Positions 32,828 through 44,340 of a stretch of DNA of 64,000 nucleotides are shown one piece after another. Positions within the stretch are counted from its first letter, which is position 1, and every line of letters starts with the position of its first letter. The position numbers and the translations under genes are program-made. A model generated the notes under the pieces. It ran no database searches and was not told the origin of the DNA. It worked only from the letters and a program-made list of their open reading frames with translations. Origin of the DNA: Mixophyes australis (lineage: Eukaryota; Chordata; Amphibia; Anura; Limnodynastidae); contig JAVHZZ010000001.1 of the NCBI GenBank assembly GCA_036250195.1, positions 397,670,117 to 397,734,116 on the forward strand, written 5' to 3'.

Positions 32828-34640
32828 GGTACATGTTTGATGGAAGCTGCAGGGGGGGCATGTTTGATGGAAGCTGCAGGGGGGGCATGTTTGATGGAAG
32901 CTGCAGGGGGGACATGATTGATGGAAGCTGCAGGGGGGACATGTTTGATGGAAGCTGCAGGGGGGACATGTTTGATGGAAGCTGCAGGGGGACATGTTTG
33001 ATGGAAGCTGCAGGGGGGACATGTTTGATGGAAGCTGCAGGGGGACATGTTTGATGGAAGCTGCAGGGGGGACATGTTTGATGGAAGCTGCAGGGGGGAC
33101 ATGTTTGATGGAAGCTGCAGGGGGGACATGTTTGATGGAAGCTGCAGGGGGACATGTTTGATGGAAGCTGCAGGAGGGACATGTTTGATGGAAGCTGCAG
33201 GGGGGACATGTTTGATGGAAGCTGCAGGGGGGACATGTTTGATGGAAGCTGCAGGGGAGGCATGCGTAATGGAAGCTGCAGGGCACAGGGGGGCATGTGA
33301 GATGGAAGCTGCAGGGCACAGGGGGGGCATGTTTGATGGAAGCTGCAGGGCATAGGGAGGCATGTGTGATGGAAGCTGCAGGGCACAGGGGGGGCATGTG
33401 TGATGGAAGCTGCAGGGGGGGCATGTGTGATGGAAGCTGCAGGATACAGGGGGGCATGTGTGATGGAAGCTGCAGGGCACAGGGGTGGTATGTGTGATGG
33501 AAGCTGCAGGGGGGCATGTGTGATGGAAGCTGCAGGGGGGCATGTGTGATGGAAGCTGCAGGGCATAGGGGGGCATGTGTGATGGAAGCTGCAGGGGGGC
33601 ATGTGTGATGGAAGCTGCAGGGCATAGGGGGGCATGTGTGATGGAAGCTGCAGGGGGGGCATGTTTGATGTAAGCTGCAGGGGGGACATGTTTTATGGAA
33701 GCTGCAGGGGGGCATGTGTGATGGAAGCTGCAGGGGGGGCATGTGTGATGGAAGCTGCGGGGCACAGGGGGGCATGTGAGATGGAAGCTGCAGGGCACAG
33801 GGGGGGCATGTTTGATGGAAGCTGCAGGGCATAGGGAGGCATGTGTGATGGAAGCTGCAGGGCACAGGGGGGGCATGTGTGATGGAAGCTGCAGGGGGGG
33901 CATGTGTGATGAAAGCTGCAGGATACAGGGGGGCATGTGTGATGGAAGCTGCAGGGCACAGGGGTGGTATGTGTGATGGAAGCTGCAGGGGGGCATGTGT
34001 GATGGAAGCTGCAGGGCATAGAGGGGGCATGTGTGATGGAAGCTGCAGGGCACAGGGGGGGGCATGTGTGATGGAAGCTGCAGGGGGGGCATGTGTGATG
34101 GAAGCTGCAGGGCATAGGGGGGGCATGTGTGATGGAAGCTGCAGGGGGGCATGTGTGCTGGAAGCTGCAGGGCATAGGGGGGCATGTGTGATGGAAGCTG
34201 CAAAGGGGGCATGTGTGATGGAAGCTGCAGGGCATGGGGGGCATGTGTGATGGAAGCTGCAGGGCACAGGGGGGCATGTGTGATGGAAGCTGCAGGGGGG
34301 GGCATGTGTGATGGAAGCTGCAGGGCATAGGGGGGGCATGTGTGATGGAAGCTGCAGGGCATAGGGGGGGCATGTGTGATGGAAGCTGCAGGGCACAGGG
34401 GGGGCGTGTGTGATGGAAGCTGCAGGGCATGGGGGGCATGTGTGATGGAAGCTGCAGGGCACAGGGGGGGCATGTGTGATGGAAGCTGCAGGGGGGGGCA
34501 TGTGTGATGGAAGCTGCAGGGCATAGGGGGGGCATGTGTGATGGAAGCTGCAGGGCATAGGGGGGGCATGTGTGATGGAAGCTGCAGGGCACAGGGGGGG
34601 CGTGTGTGATGGAAGCTGCAGGGCATGTGTGGCTAAAGGT
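32828..34640. repeat. G-rich minisatellite, ~26-28 bp and ~36 bp units
   Basis: About 60 copies of 'GGGGGGCATGTGTGATGGAAGCTGCA', with a longer variant adding 'GGGCACA' or 'GGGCATA'. In the left third the unit reads CATGTTTGATGG; farther right it is CATGTGTGATGG with the longer variant interspersed, a gradient typical of array turnover. Open frames of up to 647 codons on both strands traverse it. They consist only of the translated repeat and are not genes. Confidence 0.95.
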
Positions 34641-35869
34641 GCTGAACAGAGAGGGGGCATATGTGAAGGTGCTGGGCAGAGGGGGGGCATGTGAGTTAGA
34701 AGTCTGTTCCCCACATGGACCCTCCTCAGCCAACAATACCCTTACAACACTCACCAGCTTTTCTTTGCTATTCCCCAAGACCCGCGCTCATTATCTATTC
34801 CCTCACATGACCTGCTGCCTCAATCCTGACACCTCTGTTACCTCAAAATGAAAAGAGGCACCCTTTATATTAATATAATATGTGTGTGTGAGGGGCCAGT
34901 GTATGTATATTATGTGTGTGTGAGGGGCCAGTGTATTTATATTATGTGTGTGTATGAGGGGCTGTTTGTGGGAGGGAAATAGGTTAATTTTTTAAGTGGT
35001 AACACTATTAATTTAATGTTGGAGCTGGTTGGAGGGGAATAGATCTATTTATTAAATATGTATGCTATTAATTTAATGTTTTGGTTGGAGGGAGGTCTAC
35101 TTATAAAATGTGGGTGCTATATTGATTTAACACTGGGGTTGGTTGGAGTTTACTAAATTTCGTGTACCCATTTTTTTTTCCAAATAGGGCCTCCAACATT
35201 CCAGGATCCAGACAAGCAGCAGCTGATCTAAAGACACCAGCAGCCACAAGCCGTGAAAGTGACGAGAACAGGTAGGAGAGAGCAGGGCAGTCTGCCAACT
35301 ATCCTGAATCTGGTGGGATTTATATTATGAGGAGGTCTGACTTGTTTAAATGTTGCACTATGGGATTCATGTAGAAGACTGACATTTTAACATGATCATT
35401 GCATTCCAGCACTTTTTCATGTTTCTGTAGGTAGAGGGCTGCAGTCAGTATCTGTAGTGGCGGACGGTCTGTGACGTGGTAGTGATAGGAGACTGCTGTT
35501 TTTTTTATTACTGGGCTTGCTAACCCTGAACTGCACTTTCTTGACATGTTAATTATGATTTATAACTAAGTTTAGTTAAAGATAAAGTACAATTTGTGTG
35601 AACTGAAAGGTAATCTGTGGTGGAAGTGAGGTGTATATGGTAGTATGCCATACCGCTACTTCTCATACTGCCTTCATTGTAAAATAATAAAATTCCATTC
35701 ACTTGTTTACATTCTCATTACATTTTTCATACCGCCACTTCTAAACTTCCACTTCGACCATTGAGCTTAATATTCATTGTATGGAGTATATGACCAGTAT
35801 AATTCAAAATTCTGCTATATCCTTTGACAAAATATGGGATCCATGGACATTATTCTTTAACTGCCGGGA

Positions 35870-36400
35870 CCACAGTGTGATGCAGTGTAATGATAAAGGA
35901 GGGCACAGTGTGATGAGAGGGACAGTAATGAGGGGCCACAGTGTGATGCAGTGTAATGATAAAGGAGGGCACAGTGTGATGAGAGGGACAGTAATGAGGG
36001 GCCACAGTGTGATGCAGTGTAATGATAAAGGAGGGCACAGTGTGATGAGAGGGACAGTAATGAGGGGCCACAGTGTGATGCAGTGTAATGATAAAGGAGG
36101 GCACAGTGTGATGAGAGGGACAGTAATGAGGGGCCACAGTGTGATGCAGTGTAATGATAAAGGAGGGCACAGTGTGATGAGAGGGACAGTAATGAGGGGC
36201 CACATGGTGATGCAGTGTAATGATAAAGGAGGGCACAGTGTGATGAGAGGGACAGTAATGAGGGGCCACAGTGTGATGCAGTGTAATGATAAAGGAGGGC
36301 ACAGTGTGATGAGAGGGACAGTAATGAGGGGCCACAGTGTGATGCAGTGTTGTGATAAAGGAGGGCAAAGTGTGATGAGAGGACAGTAATTAGGGGCCAC
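35870..36400. repeat. 66-bp tandem repeat, 8 copies
   Basis: The unit starts CACAGTGTGATGCAGTGTAA and continues TGATAAAGGAGGGCACAGTG then TGATGAGAGGGACAGTAATG and AGGGGC. Copies are almost identical; the last is diverged. Because 66 is a multiple of three, stop-free phases persist, giving spurious frames of 170-210 codons on both strands. Confidence 0.95.
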
Positions 36401-36592
36401 ATGGTGATGCAGGAGGAGCAGCGTGATGTTCGGCGGCACATAGTTTACCCTTCTACTTAACTATAGGAGTATATGCTATGCTAAAAAAAATATAGTGCTA
36501 TGCATTATTTCAGGGAGGGGGAGGGGGGGGGGGGCCCAAACCAATATCTTGCCTAGGACCCCATGAGGTCTAAATCCAGCTCTGGTGTGTGC

Positions 36593-37202
36593 GTGCCCAG
36601 TGTGTGTATCTGTAGTTTCTCAAGAATGACTTACCATAAGATGTCTAGGGACAACACAGCATGGCCTCAGTACATATAAAGTATCTGGATCCCAAAATGT
36701 TGGGGGGCCTATTTTGAAAAAAAAAAAATGGGTACATGAAATCTAGAAAACTCCAACCAGCTCCAGTGTTAAATCTATAGCACCCACATTTAATAATTTG
36801 GCCTCCCTCCAGCCCCAACATTAAAACAATAGTATTCCTATTTAATAAATAAACCTCCCTCCAAACAGCCCCAGCAATAAATTAAATAGAATTTAAGTTT
36901 AATAAATTTAATAATTTCCAACAAACATCCCCGGCATTAAATAATTCATCCTCACATTTAATAAATAGCCCTCCTCCCCAAACTCAGACCCACAGTTAAT
37001 TAATAGCCCCAAACCACCCCAGCATTAAATGAAAGGTTCTTTCACCTCACCTTAAATTAATAGATCCCACTATTAAATTAAATTAAAAAGCCCCATCAAT
37101 AAATTAAAATGCCCCCCCATCACCCTGCAAATAAAATAGCATCTTATGAAATAATTAGCCCCCATCTAAATTCCTCCATTAAATTAATAGCCGACCTCCC
37201 AC
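36593..37202. repeat. Internal block of the hAT-associated repeat family (reverse)
   Basis: Contains AATGTTGGGGGGCCTATTTTG then 'AGAAAACTCCAACCAGCTCC' and several 'CCCCAACATTAAA' phrases. This is the reverse complement of the block at 35100-35200 and 63390-63640, and the same orientation as 13245-13380. It is probably the remains of another element of the same family into which 32433-36584 inserted. Confidence 0.65.
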
Positions 37203-37606
37203 CAGGGCCAGATTAAAGGCATGGAGGCCCCTGGGTTAAGGGGGCCTCCATTCCCCCATGGGGCCCCCCTGTGAGCCACCCCCCCCCCCCCCCCGTGATC
37301 CGCCTGATGCCCAACAACCGCCCCCTCCTCAAGCGCTTACCTTTTTCTCCTGGGACTGTAGTCCTTACGCTGCGCGCTGTGTGCTCCTTACTGAGGAGAT
37401 CTCGTGAGAGTGAGACTCTTGAGATCACCTTAGTAGGGAGACAACCAGTGCTGCGGAAGGACTACAATGACAGTGCTCAGCAGCACTGATCGGGCTGGGG
37501 CGCCCCCGGCCCGATCAATAGTGCTGCTGAGCAATGTCAAGGGCCCCCTTGATGTCCGAGGCCACCGGGCTGTAATCCAGTTAGACCTCGGGTTAATCCG
37601 GTCCTG
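37203..37606. mobile_element. Short hAT-type MITE with near-perfect 8-bp TSD
   Basis: The left end is CAGGGCCAGATTAA and the inverted right end is CAGGACCGGATTAACC. Flanks are CCTCCCAC (37195-37202) and CTTCCCAC (37607-37614), 7 of 8 identical. 404 bp with no coding capacity; the apparent frames inside have no motif. Confidence 0.82.
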
Positions 37607-39892
37607 CTTCCCACCGAAGTTTAAAGACTCCCTACCCTCATATCACACATTATATTAATACACCCCCCTCCCTCACACATTATGGCAGTATACACCCCCT
37701 TTCCCTCATACATCATAGAAGCATGTAGCATATACCCCCCACAACCCCTCACACATAATAGCAGTATATACCCCCTCACACCTCAGACGCTAAGGGACAA
37801 AGTGCAGAGTTTAGAAGGCAGGAGAAGTCGGGTGCCAGGCACCATTTTGGATGCGCCGGCCGGCAGTCTGATTTTGAGGTCTGTCAGTCATAGAGGCAGG
37901 TAGCGGGCGCATGCTGCTCCCCCTTGGGCTTGCGCTCTGGGCGATGACACTGTCCGCACCTGCCTCGTTACGGCTCTGCAAATGACTTTGTATTATGAGA
38001 CAGAAGGTATAGATGGCCATGCCCAGATGAGCTTACAATCTAGGTGTGGGGAACAGATAATACATAAGGTAGTGGAATAACAATTGTGTCTTGTGGTGGG
38101 GAAAGTGTGTGTGGCTATTGCAAGGTAGAAGCTTTATCATCCACAAATATTAAAGCAGCCATTGGCGATTGGCAATGTAGAGAACTGAGAGATTTATTAT
38201 TAACTGTAGAAATCTTAAGACCATGACTGCCTATTCCCATCTACACTAACCGAACCCCCTTCCTGTTCCGGTTCTGGAAAAGGCTTTTGCTTTTGTGCTG
38301 TTTGGGCATTCTTGTGCTTATCTGCTAGTATGGAGTAACTATATGTCTGGTATTTTTTGGGCATCATACTTGCTGCTGACATTATTTCCCATGTTCACAA
38401 AATCTGTGATGACATCTTTTCCATCGAGGAGGCCGCAGAGAATAGATTATACCAGGAATGACAGGTGAACTCACTGGGCCTGATTCATTAGGAAACATAT
38501 ATAACGATTTTGTGTGTATAATCCTCAAATTTTATCTGCACATGCCCAGAACCTGACTGTGTGCAACTAAACGCAGCAATGTCCAATTCATCTCTGCACG
38601 CAAAGGACACAAACTACAGCCTATGATTTCTGGGAGGGAATGGAGCAGGAAGGGACGTTCGACTAGTAGCCAATTTATAGTAAGCATTGGGCAGCTCAAA
38701 GCTATTTGTTTTTCTGCATCTACCTCTTGCTCCAGCTACAGGGCTAGTCTAAGTCCTGATTACTAGAGATGACAGTCTCGTATGCATGTTTTTGCAACTA
38801 TAACAATGTATTTTATGTACAGCAAACATTTTAATTTTTTTAAAAAATGTTAATATTATTTCATTAATGCTTATATTATTAACAGGTGACATTATTTAAA
38901 TAGGTTTTTTTGTGTGTGTTCTGTGGCAAAAATATATTCCACATAGGAATTGGATGTACCCAGTATTGTCTTGTTTAGTAGAGCACAGCAGACCTACAAC
39001 CGAATTCACCAGCACATGTATCTTCAAATCCATTCCTTGTTGATTTTGGGAGTACACAGAGCCAATTTACGCACGTTGCTCTCAGTATGCATGTCTTTGT
39101 GTATCAGGGGTCCAACAACTGACCTAAGAAGACATTTTGCTGGATCTTTAAAACAATCTTATCCTTGGTACGGTGACACTCCTCTGTATAACTCCACAGC
39201 ATTCACAAATTTTTAACTATTTTATATTTGTAGAATGATGATTACGTGAAAGGCAGGGCATAGACCTGATCTCCAAATGCCATCCACATGCCACACCATA
39301 CAAATCCATAGTGCCAGCTATGAAGTGTTTCCTCTCGACAGTGTTAAAGATCCCTTATAACAGCTTACACCAGGACCTCTGAGTAACAAAACTCTACTTG
39401 AAAGTAACATGTAAAATACGCCCTACAGTGTTTGTTACTCTAAAGATGCAATTTAAAGGAAAGTGATAATAATATGGTGCATATTTGTATAGTACATGCT
39501 GTAGAGCTTCCTGGTATGTTTCCACAATTGCAGTTCTCTGAAGCAGAAATGAGTGACAATAGTTGAAATTTTAAGTGGATCAAGTTTTCCATAGGAACAA
39601 GCATCTTGCAGAGATACAACGGTCCAGCAATATGATGTTTGAGTTCCACTTTTGCTTAACTATTGCTTGGAATTCTGCAGTTCTGCACTGTATTTGTAAA
39701 TTCACATTACGCAGGATTAAAAGAGCTGGGACAACGACAGGCAATTTCTTCTTTTTTGTGGGTGTGGTGGGACTGGAAACAGTTAAGGCCAAGTTTTGCC
39801 GCTGGCGAGACACGCAAAGTGTTATGGTCAAATACGGAATGAGGTGAATATATTGGTAAACAGTTTGAAACATTTTGCTAATCTCTACTTTG
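37607..39892. other. Gene-free region
   Basis: Starts with three diverged ~45-bp repeats ('CTCACACATTATGGCAGTATA', 37645-37780). The remainder is AT-rich with no recognisable gene or element. Confidence 0.55.
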
Positions 39893-40706
39893 TGTTAGGA
39901 ACTCCCAAGCCAGTACAGTGAAACTCGGGAACTACTCTGAAGGCCCGGTGTTCGCTGGAGCCCCTAGTGGTGGGGATAGACTGGGCTGCGGGCCGACCGA
40001 GGGTCGAGTAACGTATACTGACTTAAAGGAGTACCCAGTAGTGGAGTGATTGGCGGGCTGTAGTTAAGAAGAATCCTAGGTCAAAGGGTCACAAGCACAG
40101 ATGCAATATCCAGAGACAAGCGAAGGGTCAGACTCACAGGCAGAGAAACAAAATCCGAAATCCAGGCAAAAAGGTCGAGGTCAGAAGAGATGGGTCACAA
40201 GTCCAAGAACAAGCAGGGGTCAAAACACGGGTAGTCAAATCCAAGGTAGCAAGAACCAAACAGATAGCACAAGCAGGCAGCAGGACTGAGGACAGAACGC
40301 TATAACTGGCAGTGAGGCTAAGTCCTCACTGCCTTAAATAGTACTGATGGCCAATCAGGAAACAGTCCAGAATGTGTCCTCAGCTGCAGCATAATAAAAA
40401 TGCAGATCCTGCAGCCAATGGAAACGACAAAGTGCCAGCGGTAAACTAAATCCTTAATCAGCCCTGATTGACTGATCTACAACAGCCTTGCACGGCTGAC
40501 TCAAATTCTCCCTATGCGCACGCGCCCGGCTGTTTGACAGCTGGCCGGGCGCGGTGGCAGAAGCTACCCTGCGTCCCGGTTGTTGCCCAGGCAACCGGGA
40601 CGCTGAAACCGGAAGTGGCGCCCCGGTTGCCGTAGCAACAGACGGGGCGTCCCCAGAGAACCAGGAAGAGTCGCGGCGGCGCCCGCGGCCGCCGTGATCT
40701 CTAACA
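39893..40706 (+). mobile_element. Solo LTR (family A) with 5-bp target duplication
   Basis: An 814-bp sequence beginning TGTTAGGAACTCCC and ending GATCTCTAACA. CTTTG flanks it at 39888-39892 and 40707-40711. It shares 'AGGGTCA.A..CACAGGCA' phrases, 'CGCTATAAC.GGCAG.GAGGCTAAG' and a GC-rich right end with the copy at 7979-8735. There are no internal genes; the open frames inside it are incidental. Confidence 0.9.
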
Positions 40707-40746
40707 CTTTGAAGATACATGTCAAGTGAAAGCTGATTATCACCAA

Positions 40747-40908
40747 GGGGTAAATTTATCAAGCTGCAGGTTTGAAAAAGTGGAGATGTTGGCTATAGCA
40801 ACCAATCAGATTTTAGTTATCATTCTACAAAATGACAGCTAGGATATGATTGGTTGCTATATGCAACATCTCCACTTTTTCAAACCTGCAGCTTGATAAA
40901 TTTACCCC
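40747..40908. mobile_element. Foldback MITE, copy 4
   Basis: A 162-bp palindrome with ends GGGGTAAATTTATCAAGCTGCAG and its inverse, near-identical in plan to 28509-28690. The right flank is TAA; the left flank is CAA, possibly a mutated duplication. It lies 36 bp from the solo LTR. Confidence 0.85.
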
Positions 40909-41807
40909 TAAGTTTCATCCTCAATACTACTACATGGTAAATAAGCAGATGCATAGGTTAGTCCTAGCAAAATATACTTCCAGCGTCTTTTACACATAAA
41001 AGAATCATACTTAAAAATATAAAACCTAACACAATTAGCACACATCTTTCACAAATACCAAGGTCTTGCCATGAAAGTTATAATTTGAGACAAACAAGTA
41101 TATTAAATCCAACATATTAATCTCCTGCATTTGATGTATGTGGATAATTTGTCATTTTATTTCTGTTGCATTATGAAATATGTTAGCACCTTATACATAT
41201 TTGTTAGTAGTTGTAATAAATGACACGAGTATGTTAGGCAGTTTTCTTCGTTAAGGAACTTGCTGGATAATTTAAACAAGTTGGTAGACAAACAGTAGAA
41301 ATATGTTTCCATGTTGTTTCCACTGGATTCCGGAGCCTTGAAAAGGAATTCTAAGGACCCCTATACTATAAGTATAATAGAAGGACCAAGCTTTTGTTAC
41401 TGTGTTACATTCTCTAAAACTAGCAATGTAAAGGCCTGTACAGACATGAGTGCTGAGGGTGTGCTATGAAATAGTAGATATTACTCCAATTAGTTACATA
41501 CCGCTCCCTCTGCTCTCCAGATATTTGGCTTGAGAAGTAAAATTGCTGACAATAGAAACTCTCTTTCTTAAGGAAATGGTATTCAATCCAAACATGTAGT
41601 GCTATTTATAGAAACATTGCAGGTTTGTGAAAAAGTCAGTTTTAAAAGTGCCTTGTTCGTTATGTATGTCTTTAAAAAGAACAGTCCAACAATAGCCCAT
41701 CCACTCATGAAAAAGAATAATTAATCAGCACATGTGCGGCTACAAAGTCATAGCTTCTTCCTACTTATCCTCTTTGCTTCAGTGGTAGGGGAACTCCAAC
41801 GTAGGAG
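40909..41807. other. Anonymous AT-rich sequence
   Basis: No gene or repeat structure was recognised. Confidence 0.5.
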
Positions 41808-41984
41808 CAGAGCTGTAACTTAAAATTTTAGCGCCTGGGGCAAGAAAGAAAAATTCCGCCCCCCTAGCCCTCAATTTTTAACAAAAGAACTGAACATGTT
41901 CATTAACTGCGCCCCCCTTCAGTGTTGCGCCCTGGATGGTTGCCCCATCACACAGCCCTAGTTACAGCCCTAGTTACGGCCCTG
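41808..41984. mobile_element. Short hAT-type MITE, target duplication unclear
   Basis: The left end is CAGAGCTGTAACTTA and the inverted right end is CAGGGCCGTAACTAGG. The interior includes 'GCGCCTGGGGCAAG' and a tandem 'CAGCCCTAGTTA'. The left flank is CGTAGGAG; a matching CCTAGGAG lies 6 bp beyond the right end rather than abutting it, so the duplication is uncertain. Confidence 0.6.
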
Positions 41985-42669
41985 TATATGCCTAGGAGCG
42001 ACCATAACTTCAACTTTGTTGCTGGTGCAAGGCATTTGCCTATAGCAAGCAAATTTGTGGAAGGACATTTTTTAATACATACCTACTGCACAAAGCTCTA
42101 TGTAAAATGTAATTCTTTTATATTTTTTACAAACCTGGCAGGTTCTCTTTGGACTGAATTGTATCCTTAACTGGTATTTTGTATTGCACAAAAAGAAGTT
42201 ATCATATTGCATAACATTATTGAAGATTGGGGTTATTAATCCTATAAAGTCACTACATAACTTTTTTTTAGCTTAAACATACTTACAAATAAATATGTAA
42301 ATATTAACTTTTATTGTATATCTGAATTATCATGTGGTCAAATATACAGTAAACCATTGCCTTATAGTTATTTGCTGTACTTTAAATCTAGAGAACTGAT
42401 TCATTACAAGTTACAACCGTACTGTTTCTACTTGTGACCACAGTTCTGTTTTCTGCCACATCAGTTAGAGCAATTGTTGTGTTGTAGGTCCAGTCAATGA
42501 TTTTGGAACTTAGATGACACTGTATACTCCCTGAAAAACAAACAAGCTCTTATAAACAGTGTATGTTTTACAATAGTAGTAACCAGTATAATTATACCAA
42601 TATAGTATAACTATTAAAACTAGACACTCAAATACTTTCAAAAACCATCATCATCAATTTCTTAATACA
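41985..42669. other. Anonymous AT-rich sequence
   Basis: No gene or repeat structure was recognised. Confidence 0.5.
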
Positions 42670-42725
42670 AATATATATGTGTGTATATATATATATATCT
42701 ATATATGTGTATATATAAATATATT

Positions 42726-42823
<98 letters not shown>

Positions 42824-42830
42824 TGTATAT
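42670..42830. repeat. TA/TATG and GA microsatellites
   Basis: Compound simple repeat: a TA-rich run to about 42772, then about 21 GA dinucleotides to 42820. The short open frames here are artefacts. Confidence 0.95.
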
Positions 42831-42930
42831 ATCCACGGCGATCCAGCGCCATTTCACAGAGGGACACAGAAGGCGTAGCACAGTTCTTGGCAGTCTCTAG
42901 TGCAGTTGGGCAGCATCATAGGTAGAAAAG
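42831..42930 (+). mobile_element. Relic of an Ac-like hAT 5' leader
   Basis: TCCACGGCGATCCAGCGCC and 'CACAGAGGGA' match, base for base with few changes, the leader of the intact hAT element at 44177-44210 (TCCACAGCAATCCATCGCC, 'GACAGAGGGA'). Further similar phrases ('GTTCTTG', 'CTAGTGCAG') follow in the same order. It is a truncated second copy about 1.1 kb upstream of the intact one. Confidence 0.55.
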
Positions 42931-43988
42931 AAAGAGGAGAGGTCTTCTAAATCTACAGTCTTTGTTTGAAAGTCTATGAAAATAATATTGTGACCTGTGC
43001 GGTGGTCAAAATTGACTGTAAATGACTTGAAATGAGTGTTATTGAGGTTAATAACAATGTAGGGGGAAAAAATATATGATTTTACAAAAATCAGGATCCA
43101 AAACACACACAATATATATATGTAGGATATACATATATAATGTGTGTGTGTGTGTGTGTGTATGTGTGTTTGCGTTTGCAGACACACACACAAAGTAAGG
43201 AAGCAATAAGGCCAAAACCTAATAGATCACCTAAACTGCTCCACTAGGGGCCCTGTTGCAGAATTGTTGTGAACTGAAGAGATAGATTATGGCGGAAGTG
43301 ACTCAACCAATCATAAGCAGCCTCCCACACTAGTAATGGTGTGATTGGCTGGCAATGAGGGTAGTTCCAGGGTTTTCCATCAATAGGAATGAATTAAATC
43401 TTTATTGAAGTGGGGAGAAAAAAACTATGAACAAAGCTGTGCAGGTCCATTAATGTCAATGACCCATTCAATTAAATAGCCCATTTATTTCAAACTGATT
43501 TCCACATGTAGTACACAACCCCATTGGATTGAATGGGCCTTTGGAAATAATGTGACACTGACACAAATGGGGAAAAATACAGCACAACGCCGATTTATCC
43601 CTAGTTGGTATGCAAATAATACGCTCCCAAAGAGGTGAAAAGACTTTTTCAACTGCGGTGACTTGCTCTGAAATAGAAGTAGAAGTGTCCGAAAATATGT
43701 GCCGCAACTCAAATGTGTGCAGCCGCAGGTTTGGACACAGGGTAGAATGTAATTTTTTTCCCAGGCAGTTGCATTCTTTACTCTTACATTTCAAACAAGT
43801 CAGCATTTAAAACCTAGTAGGTAAGGACCCTTATATTTATCACCTATTATTAGCTTGAATAAGCAAATAAGAATAGTTTATAACTTTAACATCAACCATC
43901 CTAAGTTGAGGACAATGATCAAACATTGCTTCATTTGGAGAATGTAAAATTATACCCTTGTCTTTTTAAGCAGATGGTCACATATAAT
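42931..43988. other. Gene-free sequence with TG microsatellite
   Basis: A TG/TATG repeat lies at 43138-43172. No gene motif was found in the short open frames on either strand. Confidence 0.5.
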
Positions 43989-44160
43989 TAGAGATGGGCG
44001 GGTCCGGTTCTCCGAGAACCGAACCCACCCGAACTTTGGGTATCCGAGTACCGAGCTGAGCAGCTCGGTACTCTCCCGCCCATTCCGAATCCAAATCGAG
44101 GCCGAACGTCATTGTGACGTTGTCGGATCTCGGGACTCGGTTCTCGCGATACTTCAACTT

Positions 44161-44168
44161 TATAAATA
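44161..44168 (+). promoter_or_regulatory. TATA box of the hAT transposon
   Basis: TATAAATA lies about 170 bp inside the left terminus, downstream of a GC-rich stretch (44000-44150). Transcription would start near 44190. From there to 46063 I find no ATG on the plus strand, so the transposase ATG at 46064 would be the first one met by a scanning ribosome, assuming no splicing. Confidence 0.6.
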
Positions 44169-44340
44169 CACGCCTCCACAGCAATCCATCGCCATTTGAC
44201 AGAGGGAGAGAGCAGGGTGTAGTCATAGGCTAATTAGAGCAGGGACAGAGAATACAATATTGTTCTTGCAATTGCTCTAACCAAAATCGCTAGTGCAGAG
44301 AGGAGGATAGAGGTTTATTATTTTTTCTTCAAATTTGGCA

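Larger units (their letters stand above)
32433..36584. mobile_element. 4.15-kb non-autonomous hAT-type element with 8-bp TSD
   Basis: The left end CTGGGCCGGATTTACC and the inverted right end CAGAGCTGGATTTAGACC form imperfect terminal repeats (11 of the first 14 positions agree). Flanks are GTGTGTGC at 32425-32432 and GTGTGTGC at 36585-36592, an exact 8-bp duplication. No transposase is encoded. The interior is largely minisatellite (32828-34640, 34880-34960, 35870-36400), plus a block at 34980-35290 ('TTTAATGTTGGAGCTGGTTGG', 'CCAACATTCCAGGATCCAGACA') shared with 63230-63720. Confidence 0.85.

Noticed and set aside
32683..34714. Open frames of 643-647 codons (minus) and several on the plus strand
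   Set aside because: They are translations of a 26-36 bp minisatellite; composition is monotonous and all phases are open.
35781..36441. Frames of 172-211 codons on both strands
   Set aside because: Produced by a 66-bp tandem repeat, a multiple of three, with no stop in some phases.
40101..40762. Frames in the GC-rich end of the solo LTR
   Set aside because: Located wholly within a solo LTR bounded by a target duplication; no domain recognised.
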